In this document: piece by piece, positions 7,442 through 15,404 of the stretch
Layout of the letters: each line of letters starts with the position of its first letter
How positions within the stretch are numbered: the first letter of the stretch is position 1
Virus record (IMG/VR): IMGVR_UViG_3300028287_000004
Location: 1-58,576 of that record
Strand: one strand, 5' to 3'
Length of the DNA stretch: 58,576 nt
Origin: a virus
Notes under the pieces: model-generated
The model's database searches: none
Told to the model about the DNA's origin: nothing
The model's input: the letters and a program-made list of their open reading frames with translations, nothing else
Made by a program: the position numbers and the translations under genes

Positions 7442-7468
7442 AAACGGCTAAAAAGTAGCCGTTTTTTT
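7442..7468 (+). terminator. Intrinsic terminator after gp67-like gene
   Basis: AAACGGCTA/TAGCCGTTT stem with an AAAAG loop, followed by a run of seven T. Confidence 0.85.
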
Positions 7469-7497
7469 GCATTTCCCTATTATACACTATCTTTACC

Positions 7498-7505
7498 TAT
7501 AAATA
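7498..7505 (+). promoter_or_regulatory. Late promoter (TATAAATA)
   Basis: Perfect TATAAATA about 70 nt before the acidic core protein gene at 7576, just after a terminator. Confidence 0.75.
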
Positions 7506-7575
7506 CTTTTGAAACAAAGAGTGTTTCTACAACCGCCACAGAAAGCAGTGGCTTTTTAGATAAGGAGACATTAAT

Positions 7576-8418
7576 ATGTCAAGCAAACTAGAACAAGTAC
7601 TAGAACTTCTTATCAACGAGGAGCGTGAAGCAGCGGAAGAGCTACTGCACGATTTTATCGTAGAAAATGCTCGTCAGATCCATGAGGAACTACTGAACGA
7701 AAGTGACGAAGTAGTAGAAGAAGAACTTGAGGAACTAGACGAAGCAGACGATATCGTTGAGCTAGAAGACGAAGCATCAGAAATAGAAGATGATGCATCA
7801 GAAATTGAAAACGAAGAATTCTATGACGAAGACGGAATGGAAGACGGAGAAGCAATCGATGATCTAGAAATGGATGACGATGCAGAAGCGGAAGACGAAG
7901 GCGTTGAAGCACGTGTAGATGATCTAGAATCAGCATTAGCTGAACTAGAAGCAGAATTCGAAAAAATTATGTCAGGTGAAGACGATGACATGGAAGACGA
8001 AGCAGACGATATGGATGCGGAAGACGAAATGGAAGAGTCATTCGAACTAGAACTAGACGAGTCAGAAGACGAAGACCTAGAAGAAGGTGAAGAACTTGAC
8101 CTAGAAGAATCAGACGATGACGCAGACGAAGATGAAGACCTAAACGAGTATGTAACTCCAGTGTCAGCATCAGTAGGCGACAACGGCGATAACACATCAT
8201 CAACTGTAAACGCAAATCCAAAGCGTCCAGGCGATGACTCAAATGCAGCACCAGTAAAAGCGAATGATGGTAACACATCAGGCGGTAAAGGTGACGCACC
8301 AAAAGATATGGGTACAAAGAATGTAAACGTATCAGGTAACTCAAAATCACCAGCAATGTCAAATCAAGCGGCAAAGCCAGGTGACAATGGTGTGAATAAC
8401 AAGTCAATCACATCATAA
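7576..8418 (+). CDS. Very acidic prohead core protein (gp68 position)
   Basis: 280 residues. Residues 1-45 form a plausible amphipathic helical segment (LEQVLELLINEEREAAEELL and on). Residues 45-190 are dominated by Glu and Asp, with Ala, Leu and Met. Residues 195-280 are a Gly/Asn/Ser/Pro-rich tail. The position between gp20 and gp21 is that of T4 prohead core genes 67 and 68, and an acidic core that is proteolysed and expelled is known for T4. I infer a core/scaffold role; I see no specific homology to gp68. A late promoter and a strong ribosome site (AAGGAGA) precede the ATG. The matching Ser-rich open frame on the opposite strand is a shadow of this composition. Confidence 0.65.
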   Translation: MSSKLEQVLELLINEEREAAEELLHDFIVENARQIHEELLNESDEVVEEELEELDEADDIVELEDEASEIEDDASEIENEEFYDEDGMEDGEAIDDLEMDDDAEAEDEGVEARVDDLESALAELEAEFEKIMSGEDDDMEDEADDMDAEDEMEESFELELDESEDEDLEEGEELDLEESDDDADEDEDLNEYVTPVSASVGDNGDNTSSTVNANPKRPGDDSNAAPVKANDGNTSGGKGDAPKDMGTKNVNVSGNSKSPAMSNQAAKPGDNGVNNKSITS

Positions 8419-8441
8419 TTTAATTCTATTTGGAGAAACCA

Positions 8442-9071
8442 ATGACCGTTCTTATTGAAAGATTTTCACACAGTCAAGCAGGTGTTAAAACCCGCATTGT
8501 CGAAGGTGAAGACGGTGGAAAGAACATGTTTATGGAAGGCATTTTCGTCCAAGGTGGCGTAAAGAATGCTAACCAACGTGTTTACCCGGTTTCAGAAATC
8601 TCAAGAGCAGTAGAAAGCGTTCAGAAAAAAATCTCTGAAGGCTTCCCTGTTCTAGGTGAATGTGATCATCCACCGGAATTAACAGTTAACGTTGACCGTG
8701 TGTCACATATTATTGAAAGTATGTGGATGGACGGACCGAACGGCTATGGTAAACTTAAAATTGTTCCTACACCAATGGGCAACATCATCAGAACATTAAT
8801 CGAATCAGGCGCTACTTTAGGTGTTTCTTCTCGTGGTTCAGGTGAAGTTGGTAACAACGGTGAAGTGAGTAACTTTGAGATTGTAACTGTAGATATCGTA
8901 GCTCAGCCAAGTGCTCCAGAAGCATATCCAAAGGCTATCTACGAAGGATTAATGAACATGAAAGGCGGCTATCAAACTTGGCAGCTTGCACAGAGTGTTC
9001 AAAATGACAAGGCAGCGCAGAAGTACTTGTCAGAAGAAATAGTAAAGTTCATTCGTGAACTTAAACTGTAA
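8442..9071 (+). CDS. 21: Prohead protease gp21
   Basis: 209 residues (T4 gp21: 212). It has the two active-site regions of the T4-type prohead protease: GECDHP with His 76 and GVSSRG with Ser 129/130. The enzyme forms part of the prohead core, then cleaves scaffold, core proteins and the N-terminus of gp23 before being removed. An in-frame TTG exists at 8430, but the ATG at 8442 has GGAG 7 nt upstream and is the better start. The gene sits between the acidic core gene and the gp22 scaffold, as in T4. Confidence 0.93.
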   Translation: MTVLIERFSHSQAGVKTRIVEGEDGGKNMFMEGIFVQGGVKNANQRVYPVSEISRAVESVQKKISEGFPVLGECDHPPELTVNVDRVSHIIESMWMDGPNGYGKLKIVPTPMGNIIRTLIESGATLGVSSRGSGEVGNNGEVSNFEIVTVDIVAQPSAPEAYPKAIYEGLMNMKGGYQTWQLAQSVQNDKAAQKYLSEEIVKFIRELKL

Positions 9072-9087
9072 AACAGGAGAAGCAACA

Positions 9088-10197
9088 ATGGCAACAGAAA
9101 TCCTTGCTAACCTTCTAGAGTCCGGCGCACTAAGCGAAGAAGCTGGTGCGGCTATTAAAGAGGCTATGGAAGCAAAACTAAATGAAGCAAGAGAGGAAAT
9201 TACAGCCGAGTTGCGTGAAGAATTCGCACAAAAGTTTGAACATGACAAAGGTGTTATCGTTGAAGCAATGGATAATATGCTAACTACAGCAATCCAAGCT
9301 GAGATGACTGAGTTTAAGTCAGACCGTGAATCTCTAATCGCAGAACGAGTTGCGTATAAGAAAGCAATTTCTGAACACGCTAAGATCCTTGAAAAATTCA
9401 TTACTTCTCAACTTGCAGCAGAAGTTAAGGAACTACGAGCTGACCGTGCAAAAGTAGCTGAAAATCTAGAAACGACAAAATCGTTTGTAGTGAAGCAACT
9501 ATCACGTGAACTTGCAGAATTCCATAACGACAAGCGTGAATTAGTAGAAACTAAAGTGCGCATGGTAGCAGAAGGCAAACAACTTCTTAACAAAACAAAA
9601 GAATCGTTTGTCAAGCGTTCAGCAGAGTTAGTAGAGAACACAATCTCTAACGCTCTACGTTCAGAAATCGCAATGCTTAAAGAGGACATCACAGCGGCTA
9701 AAGAAAACGAATTTGGTCGTAAACTGTTTGAAGCATTCGCAGGCGAATTCATGTCATCACAATTAAATGAAGGCACAGAAGTAGCTAAAGTGAACAAAAA
9801 GCTAGACGAATCTGCTAACAAAGTTGCAGAATTAGAAGCAGTGATTACTGCTAAAGAAGCAGATATTGCTACAGCGCAAAAAGCAAAGCGCGTAATGGAA
9901 GATCGTATGAATCGCAAAGCGAAATTAGACGAACTACTATCACCACTTGCTGGTCAAAAGCGCGAAGTAATGTCAGACTTACTTGAATCAGTAAAAACAA
10001 CTAATTTAAAAACAGCTTTCAAGAAATATCTACCGGCTGTTTTAAATGAATCAGTTTCAGCGCAAGCGGAAACAAAAACATTAACAGAAAGCAAAGTTAC
10101 AGAACACACTGGAAACCGCGTTGTAAAAGAAGCAACACAGTCAACAGGTGACGATGCTGATATAGTCGTGCTAAGAAAACTAGCCGGTCTAAAGTAA
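9088..10197 (+). CDS. 22: Prohead scaffold (core) protein gp22
   Basis: 369 residues (T4 gp22: 269), almost entirely helical, with alternating Glu/Lys/Ala and long predicted coiled coils (about 20-150 and 215-280). This composition and the position between gp21 and gp23 identify the main scaffold of the prohead, which shapes the shell and is digested by gp21. The ATG at 9088 follows AGGAGA by 9 nt; an upstream in-frame ATG at 9055 overlaps gp21 and lacks a ribosome site. The protein is longer than T4's mainly through extra coiled coil. Confidence 0.88.
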   Translation: MATEILANLLESGALSEEAGAAIKEAMEAKLNEAREEITAELREEFAQKFEHDKGVIVEAMDNMLTTAIQAEMTEFKSDRESLIAERVAYKKAISEHAKILEKFITSQLAAEVKELRADRAKVAENLETTKSFVVKQLSRELAEFHNDKRELVETKVRMVAEGKQLLNKTKESFVKRSAELVENTISNALRSEIAMLKEDITAAKENEFGRKLFEAFAGEFMSSQLNEGTEVAKVNKKLDESANKVAELEAVITAKEADIATAQKAKRVMEDRMNRKAKLDELLSPLAGQKREVMSDLLESVKTTNLKTAFKKYLPAVLNESVSAQAETKTLTESKVTEHTGNRVVKEATQSTGDDADIVVLRKLAGLK

Positions 10198-10225
10198 TTA
10201 ACCAGAACACAGGAGAATCAAACAG

Positions 10226-11386
10226 ATGGAAAATCTTTTTGAAGGTAACAACTGGGACAACACACGTGATGCGCTACTAGAGGGTCTAGAAGGCACAAAA
10301 CGTGATGTAATGTCATCAGTACTAAACAACACAAAAGTAGCTCTTGCTGAATCAGCAACAGCAGGCGCAACACAAGCAGGTAACATTGCGACACTAAACA
10401 AAGTGATCCTACCAGTTATCCGTCGTGTAATGCCAACAGTTATTGCAAACGAAATCATCGGCGTACAGCCAATGACTGGTCCAGTGGGTCAGATTCACAC
10501 ACTACGTGTACGTTATGCAGACAACGCAGCAGGCGTAACAGCAGGCCAAGAAGCTCTATCACCATTCGATATTGCTAAATCATACTCAGGCGCAAACGGT
10601 ACAGCACCAGCAGCGACAGCAGCTATGGAAGGTACAGCAGGTAACAGAATGTCAATCCAAGTGATGAAACAAACTGTTGAAGCGAAAACACGTAAGCTAT
10701 CAGCACGTTGGACATTCGAAGCGGCACAAGACGCTAACGCAATGCACGGCCTAGACGTTGAAGCAGAGATCATGGCAGCACTTGCTATGGAAATCACAGC
10801 AGAAATCGACCAAGAAGTTCTAGGTTCACTAGAAAATCTAGCGACAACTGGTGCGACTTTCGACATGACAAACACACAGTTCACTGGTACACCAACATTC
10901 GTAGGTGATCGTCATGCAGTTCTAGCAACTCTAATCAACCAACAAGCTAACCTAGTAGCACAGCGCACACGTCGCGGTGCAGCAAACTGGGCAGTTGTTT
11001 CACCAGCAGCACTAACAGTGCTACAGTCAGCAACTACATCAGCTTTCGCACGTACAACAGAAGGTACATTCGAAGCGCCAACAAACACAAAGTTCGTAGG
11101 CACACTAAACGGCACAATGCGCGTATATGTAAACACATATGCAAATGACGCGGCACCAGTTCTACTAGGCTATAAAGGCTCAGGCGAAATCGATGCAGCA
11201 GCATTCTATTGCCCATACGTACCGCTAATGTCATCAGGCGTTGTTGTGGATCCACAGTCATTCGAACCAGTAGTGTCATTCATGACTCGTTACGGTTACG
11301 TTGAGCTAACAAACACAGCATCATCACTAGGTAACGCAGCAGATTACGTTTCAAAAATCGAAGTTGCAAACCTAGCATTCGTATAA
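10226..11386 (+). CDS. 23: Major capsid protein gp23
   Basis: 386 residues. Recognisable gp23 segments are NKVILPVIRRVMPTVIANEI, VQPMTGPVGQIHTLRVRY, and the C-terminal FMTRYGYVELTN. It forms the hexamers of the head. It is much shorter than T4 gp23 (521 residues), consistent with a compact HK97-type fold lacking T4's insertion domain. A likely gp21 cleavage site is VALAE|SATAG after Glu 42, matching the (L/I)xE rule. The ribosome site AGGAGA precedes the ATG, and a strong terminator follows at 11413. Leucine is encoded mainly by CTA here, unlike in weakly expressed neighbours. Confidence 0.95.
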   Translation: MENLFEGNNWDNTRDALLEGLEGTKRDVMSSVLNNTKVALAESATAGATQAGNIATLNKVILPVIRRVMPTVIANEIIGVQPMTGPVGQIHTLRVRYADNAAGVTAGQEALSPFDIAKSYSGANGTAPAATAAMEGTAGNRMSIQVMKQTVEAKTRKLSARWTFEAAQDANAMHGLDVEAEIMAALAMEITAEIDQEVLGSLENLATTGATFDMTNTQFTGTPTFVGDRHAVLATLINQQANLVAQRTRRGAANWAVVSPAALTVLQSATTSAFARTTEGTFEAPTNTKFVGTLNGTMRVYVNTYANDAAPVLLGYKGSGEIDAAAFYCPYVPLMSSGVVVDPQSFEPVVSFMTRYGYVELTNTASSLGNAADYVSKIEVANLAFV

Positions 11387-11412
11387 GTTTTACTTAAACG
11401 ATTAATAATATT

Positions 11413-11441
11413 AACCCGGGAGGAAACTCCCGGGTTTTTTT
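11413..11441 (+). terminator. Intrinsic terminator after gp23
   Basis: Ten-bp stem AACCCGGGAG/CTCCCGGGTT with a GAAA tetraloop and T run. Confidence 0.92.
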
Positions 11442-11459
11442 ATGTTCTAAGTTAAATCT

Positions 11460-11467
11460 GATAAATA
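11460..11467 (+). promoter_or_regulatory. Late promoter (GATAAATA)
   Basis: Late box between the gp23 terminator and the first fibre gene at 11502. Confidence 0.65.
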
Positions 11468-11501
11468 GACATAGCACAATCTAAGTTTGGAAGAAAATAA
11501 C

Positions 11502-13202
11502 ATGGCAGAACAATTAAAATTTGGCGACCGACTATTTCTTAAAGGTGAAAAAGTTCTCTTTGATAATGGCACAGAAGATGCTATTATTGAATCGAGAAAC
11601 GGCACCCTTGTAATTAAAGGCAACTTAACAGTTGAAGGTACAACTACAACATTAGACACTTCATCTACTGTAGTTTCTGATCCGTTTATACTATTAAACG
11701 GAGATCATACAGGAGCTGCATCAGAAGATGTTGGTATCGAAATTGAAAGAGGCACTGATACCAACGTCAAGTTTGGATGGGACGAAACCAATAATAGATG
11801 GTCAACGTTTGGAGAATTATTTTATTCTAATAATATAGAAGCAGATACTATTGTTGCAAATACTAGTATATCAGGTCCATTGATTTCATCTAATGTTACT
11901 ATAACAGGCGGTAATATAGATGGTACTGTTATTGGTGCAACTAATCCAGTACAAGCATACTTCACTGATATACATGGTGACGGTACAAATATAACAAACG
12001 TTCTTACAAACTACACAACGACAGATTTAGCTGAAGGCACAAACTTATATTACACAGATGAACGTGTCGATGACAGAATCAATGACTTGTTTTTTGCATC
12101 ATATGGTATCTCAGCGACATATACTGATCCAGCAGGTGTCTTTGAAATTGGCTTTGATGCTACAAATATAGGCACTGGCGAACAAATTCTTGATACTACT
12201 GACACTGTACAAGCGGCATTTAGAACACTTACATCAGGTCCAAACTTAGATTTAACTGTTTCTACTGACGGAGATAACATTGTAGTAGACACCGCAGTAA
12301 AAATTAATAACTTAGAATTCAATACATTTACTGGCACTGGTTCAGTAAGTCAATTCACACTTCCATATACAGTATCACAAGATTGGCAAGTTCTAGTATA
12401 TATCGATGGCGTAGTACAAGAACCTACAACTTCATATACAATGTCTGGTAATACGCTTACATTATCAGCGCCACTTGCATTAAGTTCTGTAATGAATGTA
12501 ATTAAGATGGCAAGCAACACAGTTGCATCAACTGTCATAGATGCCAACACGTTGAACACATTTGCAGGATCTTATTACTTAGATTATACAAACTTTACTA
12601 ATACTCCGACTATACCAACCGTGCCAACTAATGTAAGTGCATTCACAAATGATAGTGGATATATTACTAGCGCAGACATTCCAACAAATCACATGGTAAA
12701 TGATGCAAGTAACACAGTCGCAGGAAGCATTAGTCCATCAGTTGACGCAACCCATGATTTAGGAACAGCAACAGAACAATGGAATACAATTTACGGACAT
12801 ACAGTAGAAGCAACTTACGCTGACCTTGCAGAAAGATATTCAGCAGATGCTCCTTATGAACCGGGAACAGTTCTAGTATTCGGCGGCGAAGCAGAAGTAA
12901 CAACCACAACAATGCTTTCAGATACAAAAGTCGTAGGTATTGTTTCTACAGACCCAGCACTTAAAATGAATTCAGCAGCAGGTAATTCACAGACGCATCC
13001 TTACATTGCACTTAAAGGCAGAGTTCCGTGTAAAGTAATTGGCAAAATTGAAAAGGGTGATCTATTAGTAACATCATCGACGCCAGGTTATGCTAAAGCA
13101 TCTCTTGGCGTACCAATGATTGGCACTGTAATAGGCAAAGCGATTGAAGCAAAGTCGGGAACCGGTGAGGGAATAATTGAAGTATTTGTGAGTATAATGT
13201 AA
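11502..13202 (+). CDS. Fibre-like structural protein with LAERY C-terminal domain
   Basis: 566 residues. The N-terminal 100 residues contain the phrase GNLTVEGTTTTLDTSSTVVS, followed by FILLNGDH and GIEIERGTD, which recurs in the neighbouring fibre proteins. The middle has beta-rich repeats (TTDLAEGTNLYYTDERVDDR; NVSAFTNDSGYIT). The last 150 residues form a domain beginning YADLAERYSADAPYEPGTVL and running through ALKGRVPCKV, shared by four proteins in this island. It resembles C-terminal fibre domains of marine T4-like phages, some of which are trimerisation or self-cleaving chaperone domains; which type this is cannot be told. The ATG at 11502 is preferred over an upstream TTG. Its stop overlaps the next start (TAATG). 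Confidence 0.7.
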   Translation: MAEQLKFGDRLFLKGEKVLFDNGTEDAIIESRNGTLVIKGNLTVEGTTTTLDTSSTVVSDPFILLNGDHTGAASEDVGIEIERGTDTNVKFGWDETNNRWSTFGELFYSNNIEADTIVANTSISGPLISSNVTITGGNIDGTVIGATNPVQAYFTDIHGDGTNITNVLTNYTTTDLAEGTNLYYTDERVDDRINDLFFASYGISATYTDPAGVFEIGFDATNIGTGEQILDTTDTVQAAFRTLTSGPNLDLTVSTDGDNIVVDTAVKINNLEFNTFTGTGSVSQFTLPYTVSQDWQVLVYIDGVVQEPTTSYTMSGNTLTLSAPLALSSVMNVIKMASNTVASTVIDANTLNTFAGSYYLDYTNFTNTPTIPTVPTNVSAFTNDSGYITSADIPTNHMVNDASNTVAGSISPSVDATHDLGTATEQWNTIYGHTVEATYADLAERYSADAPYEPGTVLVFGGEAEVTTTTMLSDTKVVGIVSTDPALKMNSAAGNSQTHPYIALKGRVPCKVIGKIEKGDLLVTSSTPGYAKASLGVPMIGTVIGKAIEAKSGTGEGIIEVFVSIM

Positions 13203-15391
13203 TGACAACAAACATTAATTCATATATCTTAGGTGCATCTACTGTACAGAATACTAATCTACATAATAATGTATTTGGTAATGTCACTGGTACAGCGGTT
13301 GAAGGCGACACACAACTTGTAATAACAACAAGTGGCGACTTATCGGGCGGCGGCACAATTACATTAGGCACTGGCGGAACTCTTGATATAAGTTATACTG
13401 GCCCAGTTAATGTTTCCGCATTTACAAATGATAGTGGATACATTACTAGTTCTGCAATTCCAACAAATGTTTCATCATTTACAAATGATAGTGGATACAT
13501 TACTAGTTCTGCAATTCCAACAAATGTATCAGAATTGACAAATGATAGTGGATATATCACTAGTTCTGCAATTCCAACAAATGTATCAGCATTCACAAAT
13601 GATAGTGGATATATCACTAGTTCTGCAATTCCAACAAATGTATCAGCATTCACAAATGATAGTGGTTATCTAACAAGTTTCACAGAAACAGACCCAACAG
13701 TACCAACGCATGTTAAAAATATTACAACAGTAAATATCAATAGTTGGAACTCAGCCTATGGTTGGGGAGACCACGCTGTTGAAAATTATATCAAAGACAT
13801 TGCATCATTTAGTACAAGTGATTTAGCAGAAGGTGCAAATCTATATCATACAGACGCAAGAGTAGACGCACGTATACCAACAAATGTATCAGCATTCACA
13901 AATGATAGTGGATACATTACTACATTTACTGATAACTATGTTGATTCTATTTCGTTCAACACAACTGATGGGGTACTAACTGTCGGTAGAACTGGAACCC
14001 TGAACGATTTAACAGTAGATTTAGATGGTCGCTATCAATTAACTGGAACATTTGCCGAGACAGATACACTTGATAGTGTAACGTCACGTGGTAATACAAC
14101 TTCTAATAATATTACAGTTAATGATTTATTAGTTAGTGGAGACTTAACAGTTTCGGGTACTACAACAACAGTACTTTCTCAGAATACTCGTATCAATGAA
14201 AATATTCTTTATCTAAACCAAGGCGGAGAATCAACAATTACTAACGCAGTTGGGAACGGAACGACAGTAACGTTCACTGCTAATAATACATACAGCGTGG
14301 GTTACACTGTTGATATAACTGGTGTAACACCAAGTAGTTTCAATTTAGTAGATGCTTACGTAACATCAGCAGACGCTACTACATTCACAGTCACAAGTAA
14401 TGTTACAGATACGTATATATCAGGTGGTGAAGCATACGGACACGCCCATGTCAATGTTGATTTGGGTTGGGTCGGAGCTTATGATGACGGAACATATGCA
14501 CACGCTGGATTCTTTAGAGATGCAACAGATGGGCGCTTCAAAGTATTTGACGGCCATACAGTTGAGCCGACAGCAGCAGTTGACATCGATACATCACACG
14601 CTAGTTTTAATCTTGCTCCTCTACAAGCAGACATGTTTTATGGCGACTTGACGGGGTCTGTGACTGGTACAGTATCATCGATTGCAAATCATAGTACTAC
14701 AAACTTGTCTGAAGGTACAAATCTGTATTACACAAATGCACGTGTCGATGCACGTATACCAACAAATGTATCAGCATTCACAAATGATGCAGGTTATATT
14801 ACAGGATATACTGACACAAACTATTATCTGGAAAGTGCTTCGTTCAATACGAGTAACGGTGTACTAACACTTACAAAAACTGATACAAATACAGTCGTAG
14901 TAGATTTAGATGGACGTTTCACTGATAACGTACATGCAGACGCAATGAACCAGGGTGTAGCAACAACTGACTCCCCTAATTTTGTTGACGTTACTGCTAC
15001 TAACTTTCATGGCACTGCAACTACAGCAAAGTATGCTGACCTTGCAGAAAAATATACAACAGAAATTGAACATCCTGTCGGAACTGTTATGATGGTTGCC
15101 GCATCAGACGATTATGAAACTTGTCCGGTGCAAACATTAGGATATCCGATTGGAGTAATCTCTGAAAAGCCAGCATTCTTAATGAATGAAGAATGTGATG
15201 GACAAGCATTAGCCCTTAAAGGGCGAGTTCCAGTAAGAATAATTGGACCAGTTAAAAAAGGTGAAGCTGTTTTTGTATATGAGAACGGTACCGCAGGCAG
15301 ACAATATAACGGTGCGCACATTGTTGGTGTTGCACTAGAAACAAATACAGACACGGGTGAAAAACTTGTTGAATGTGTACTAAAAACATAA
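13202..15391 (+). CDS. Fibre-like protein with tandem 19-residue repeats
   Basis: 729 residues, translationally coupled to the preceding gene by a TAATG overlap. Residues about 70-160 hold five tandem 19-residue repeats (NVSAFTNDSGYITSSAIPT), encoded by 57-bp DNA repeats. Further on are the NLYHTDARVDAR and NLYYTNARVDAR motifs and a module (NENILYLNQGGESTITNAVG, then YDDGTYAHAGFFRDATDGRF) that the next gene also has. The C-terminal domain is a divergent version of the LAERY domain (YADLAEKYTTEIEHPVGTVM through ALKGRVPVRIIG). A trimeric tail or head fibre is the likely role; receptor binding is inferred. Confidence 0.65.
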   Translation: MTTNINSYILGASTVQNTNLHNNVFGNVTGTAVEGDTQLVITTSGDLSGGGTITLGTGGTLDISYTGPVNVSAFTNDSGYITSSAIPTNVSSFTNDSGYITSSAIPTNVSELTNDSGYITSSAIPTNVSAFTNDSGYITSSAIPTNVSAFTNDSGYLTSFTETDPTVPTHVKNITTVNINSWNSAYGWGDHAVENYIKDIASFSTSDLAEGANLYHTDARVDARIPTNVSAFTNDSGYITTFTDNYVDSISFNTTDGVLTVGRTGTLNDLTVDLDGRYQLTGTFAETDTLDSVTSRGNTTSNNITVNDLLVSGDLTVSGTTTTVLSQNTRINENILYLNQGGESTITNAVGNGTTVTFTANNTYSVGYTVDITGVTPSSFNLVDAYVTSADATTFTVTSNVTDTYISGGEAYGHAHVNVDLGWVGAYDDGTYAHAGFFRDATDGRFKVFDGHTVEPTAAVDIDTSHASFNLAPLQADMFYGDLTGSVTGTVSSIANHSTTNLSEGTNLYYTNARVDARIPTNVSAFTNDAGYITGYTDTNYYLESASFNTSNGVLTLTKTDTNTVVVDLDGRFTDNVHADAMNQGVATTDSPNFVDVTATNFHGTATTAKYADLAEKYTTEIEHPVGTVMMVAASDDYETCPVQTLGYPIGVISEKPAFLMNEECDGQALALKGRVPVRIIGPVKKGEAVFVYENGTAGRQYNGAHIVGVALETNTDTGEKLVECVLKT
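13409..13693 (+). repeat. Five tandem 57-bp repeats inside a fibre gene
   Basis: Units begin at 13409, 13466, 13523, 13580 and 13637 and encode the 19-residue NVS...AIPT repeat. The DNA is nearly identical between units, and the fifth diverges at its end. Copy number could change by recombination or slippage without breaking the frame. Confidence 0.9.
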
Positions 15392-15404
15392 AGGTTGAGA
15401 ACTA

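Noticed and set aside
7655-8407. Ser-rich and Leu/His-rich open frames on the minus strand opposite the acidic core gene
   Set aside because: They are complements of Glu/Asp codons (GAA/GAC read as TTC/GTC and shifted frames) and have no ribosome sites.
13393-13653. Tandem repeats resembling a CRISPR array
   Set aside because: There are no variable spacers; the 57-bp units are contiguous, in frame and code for a fibre repeat.
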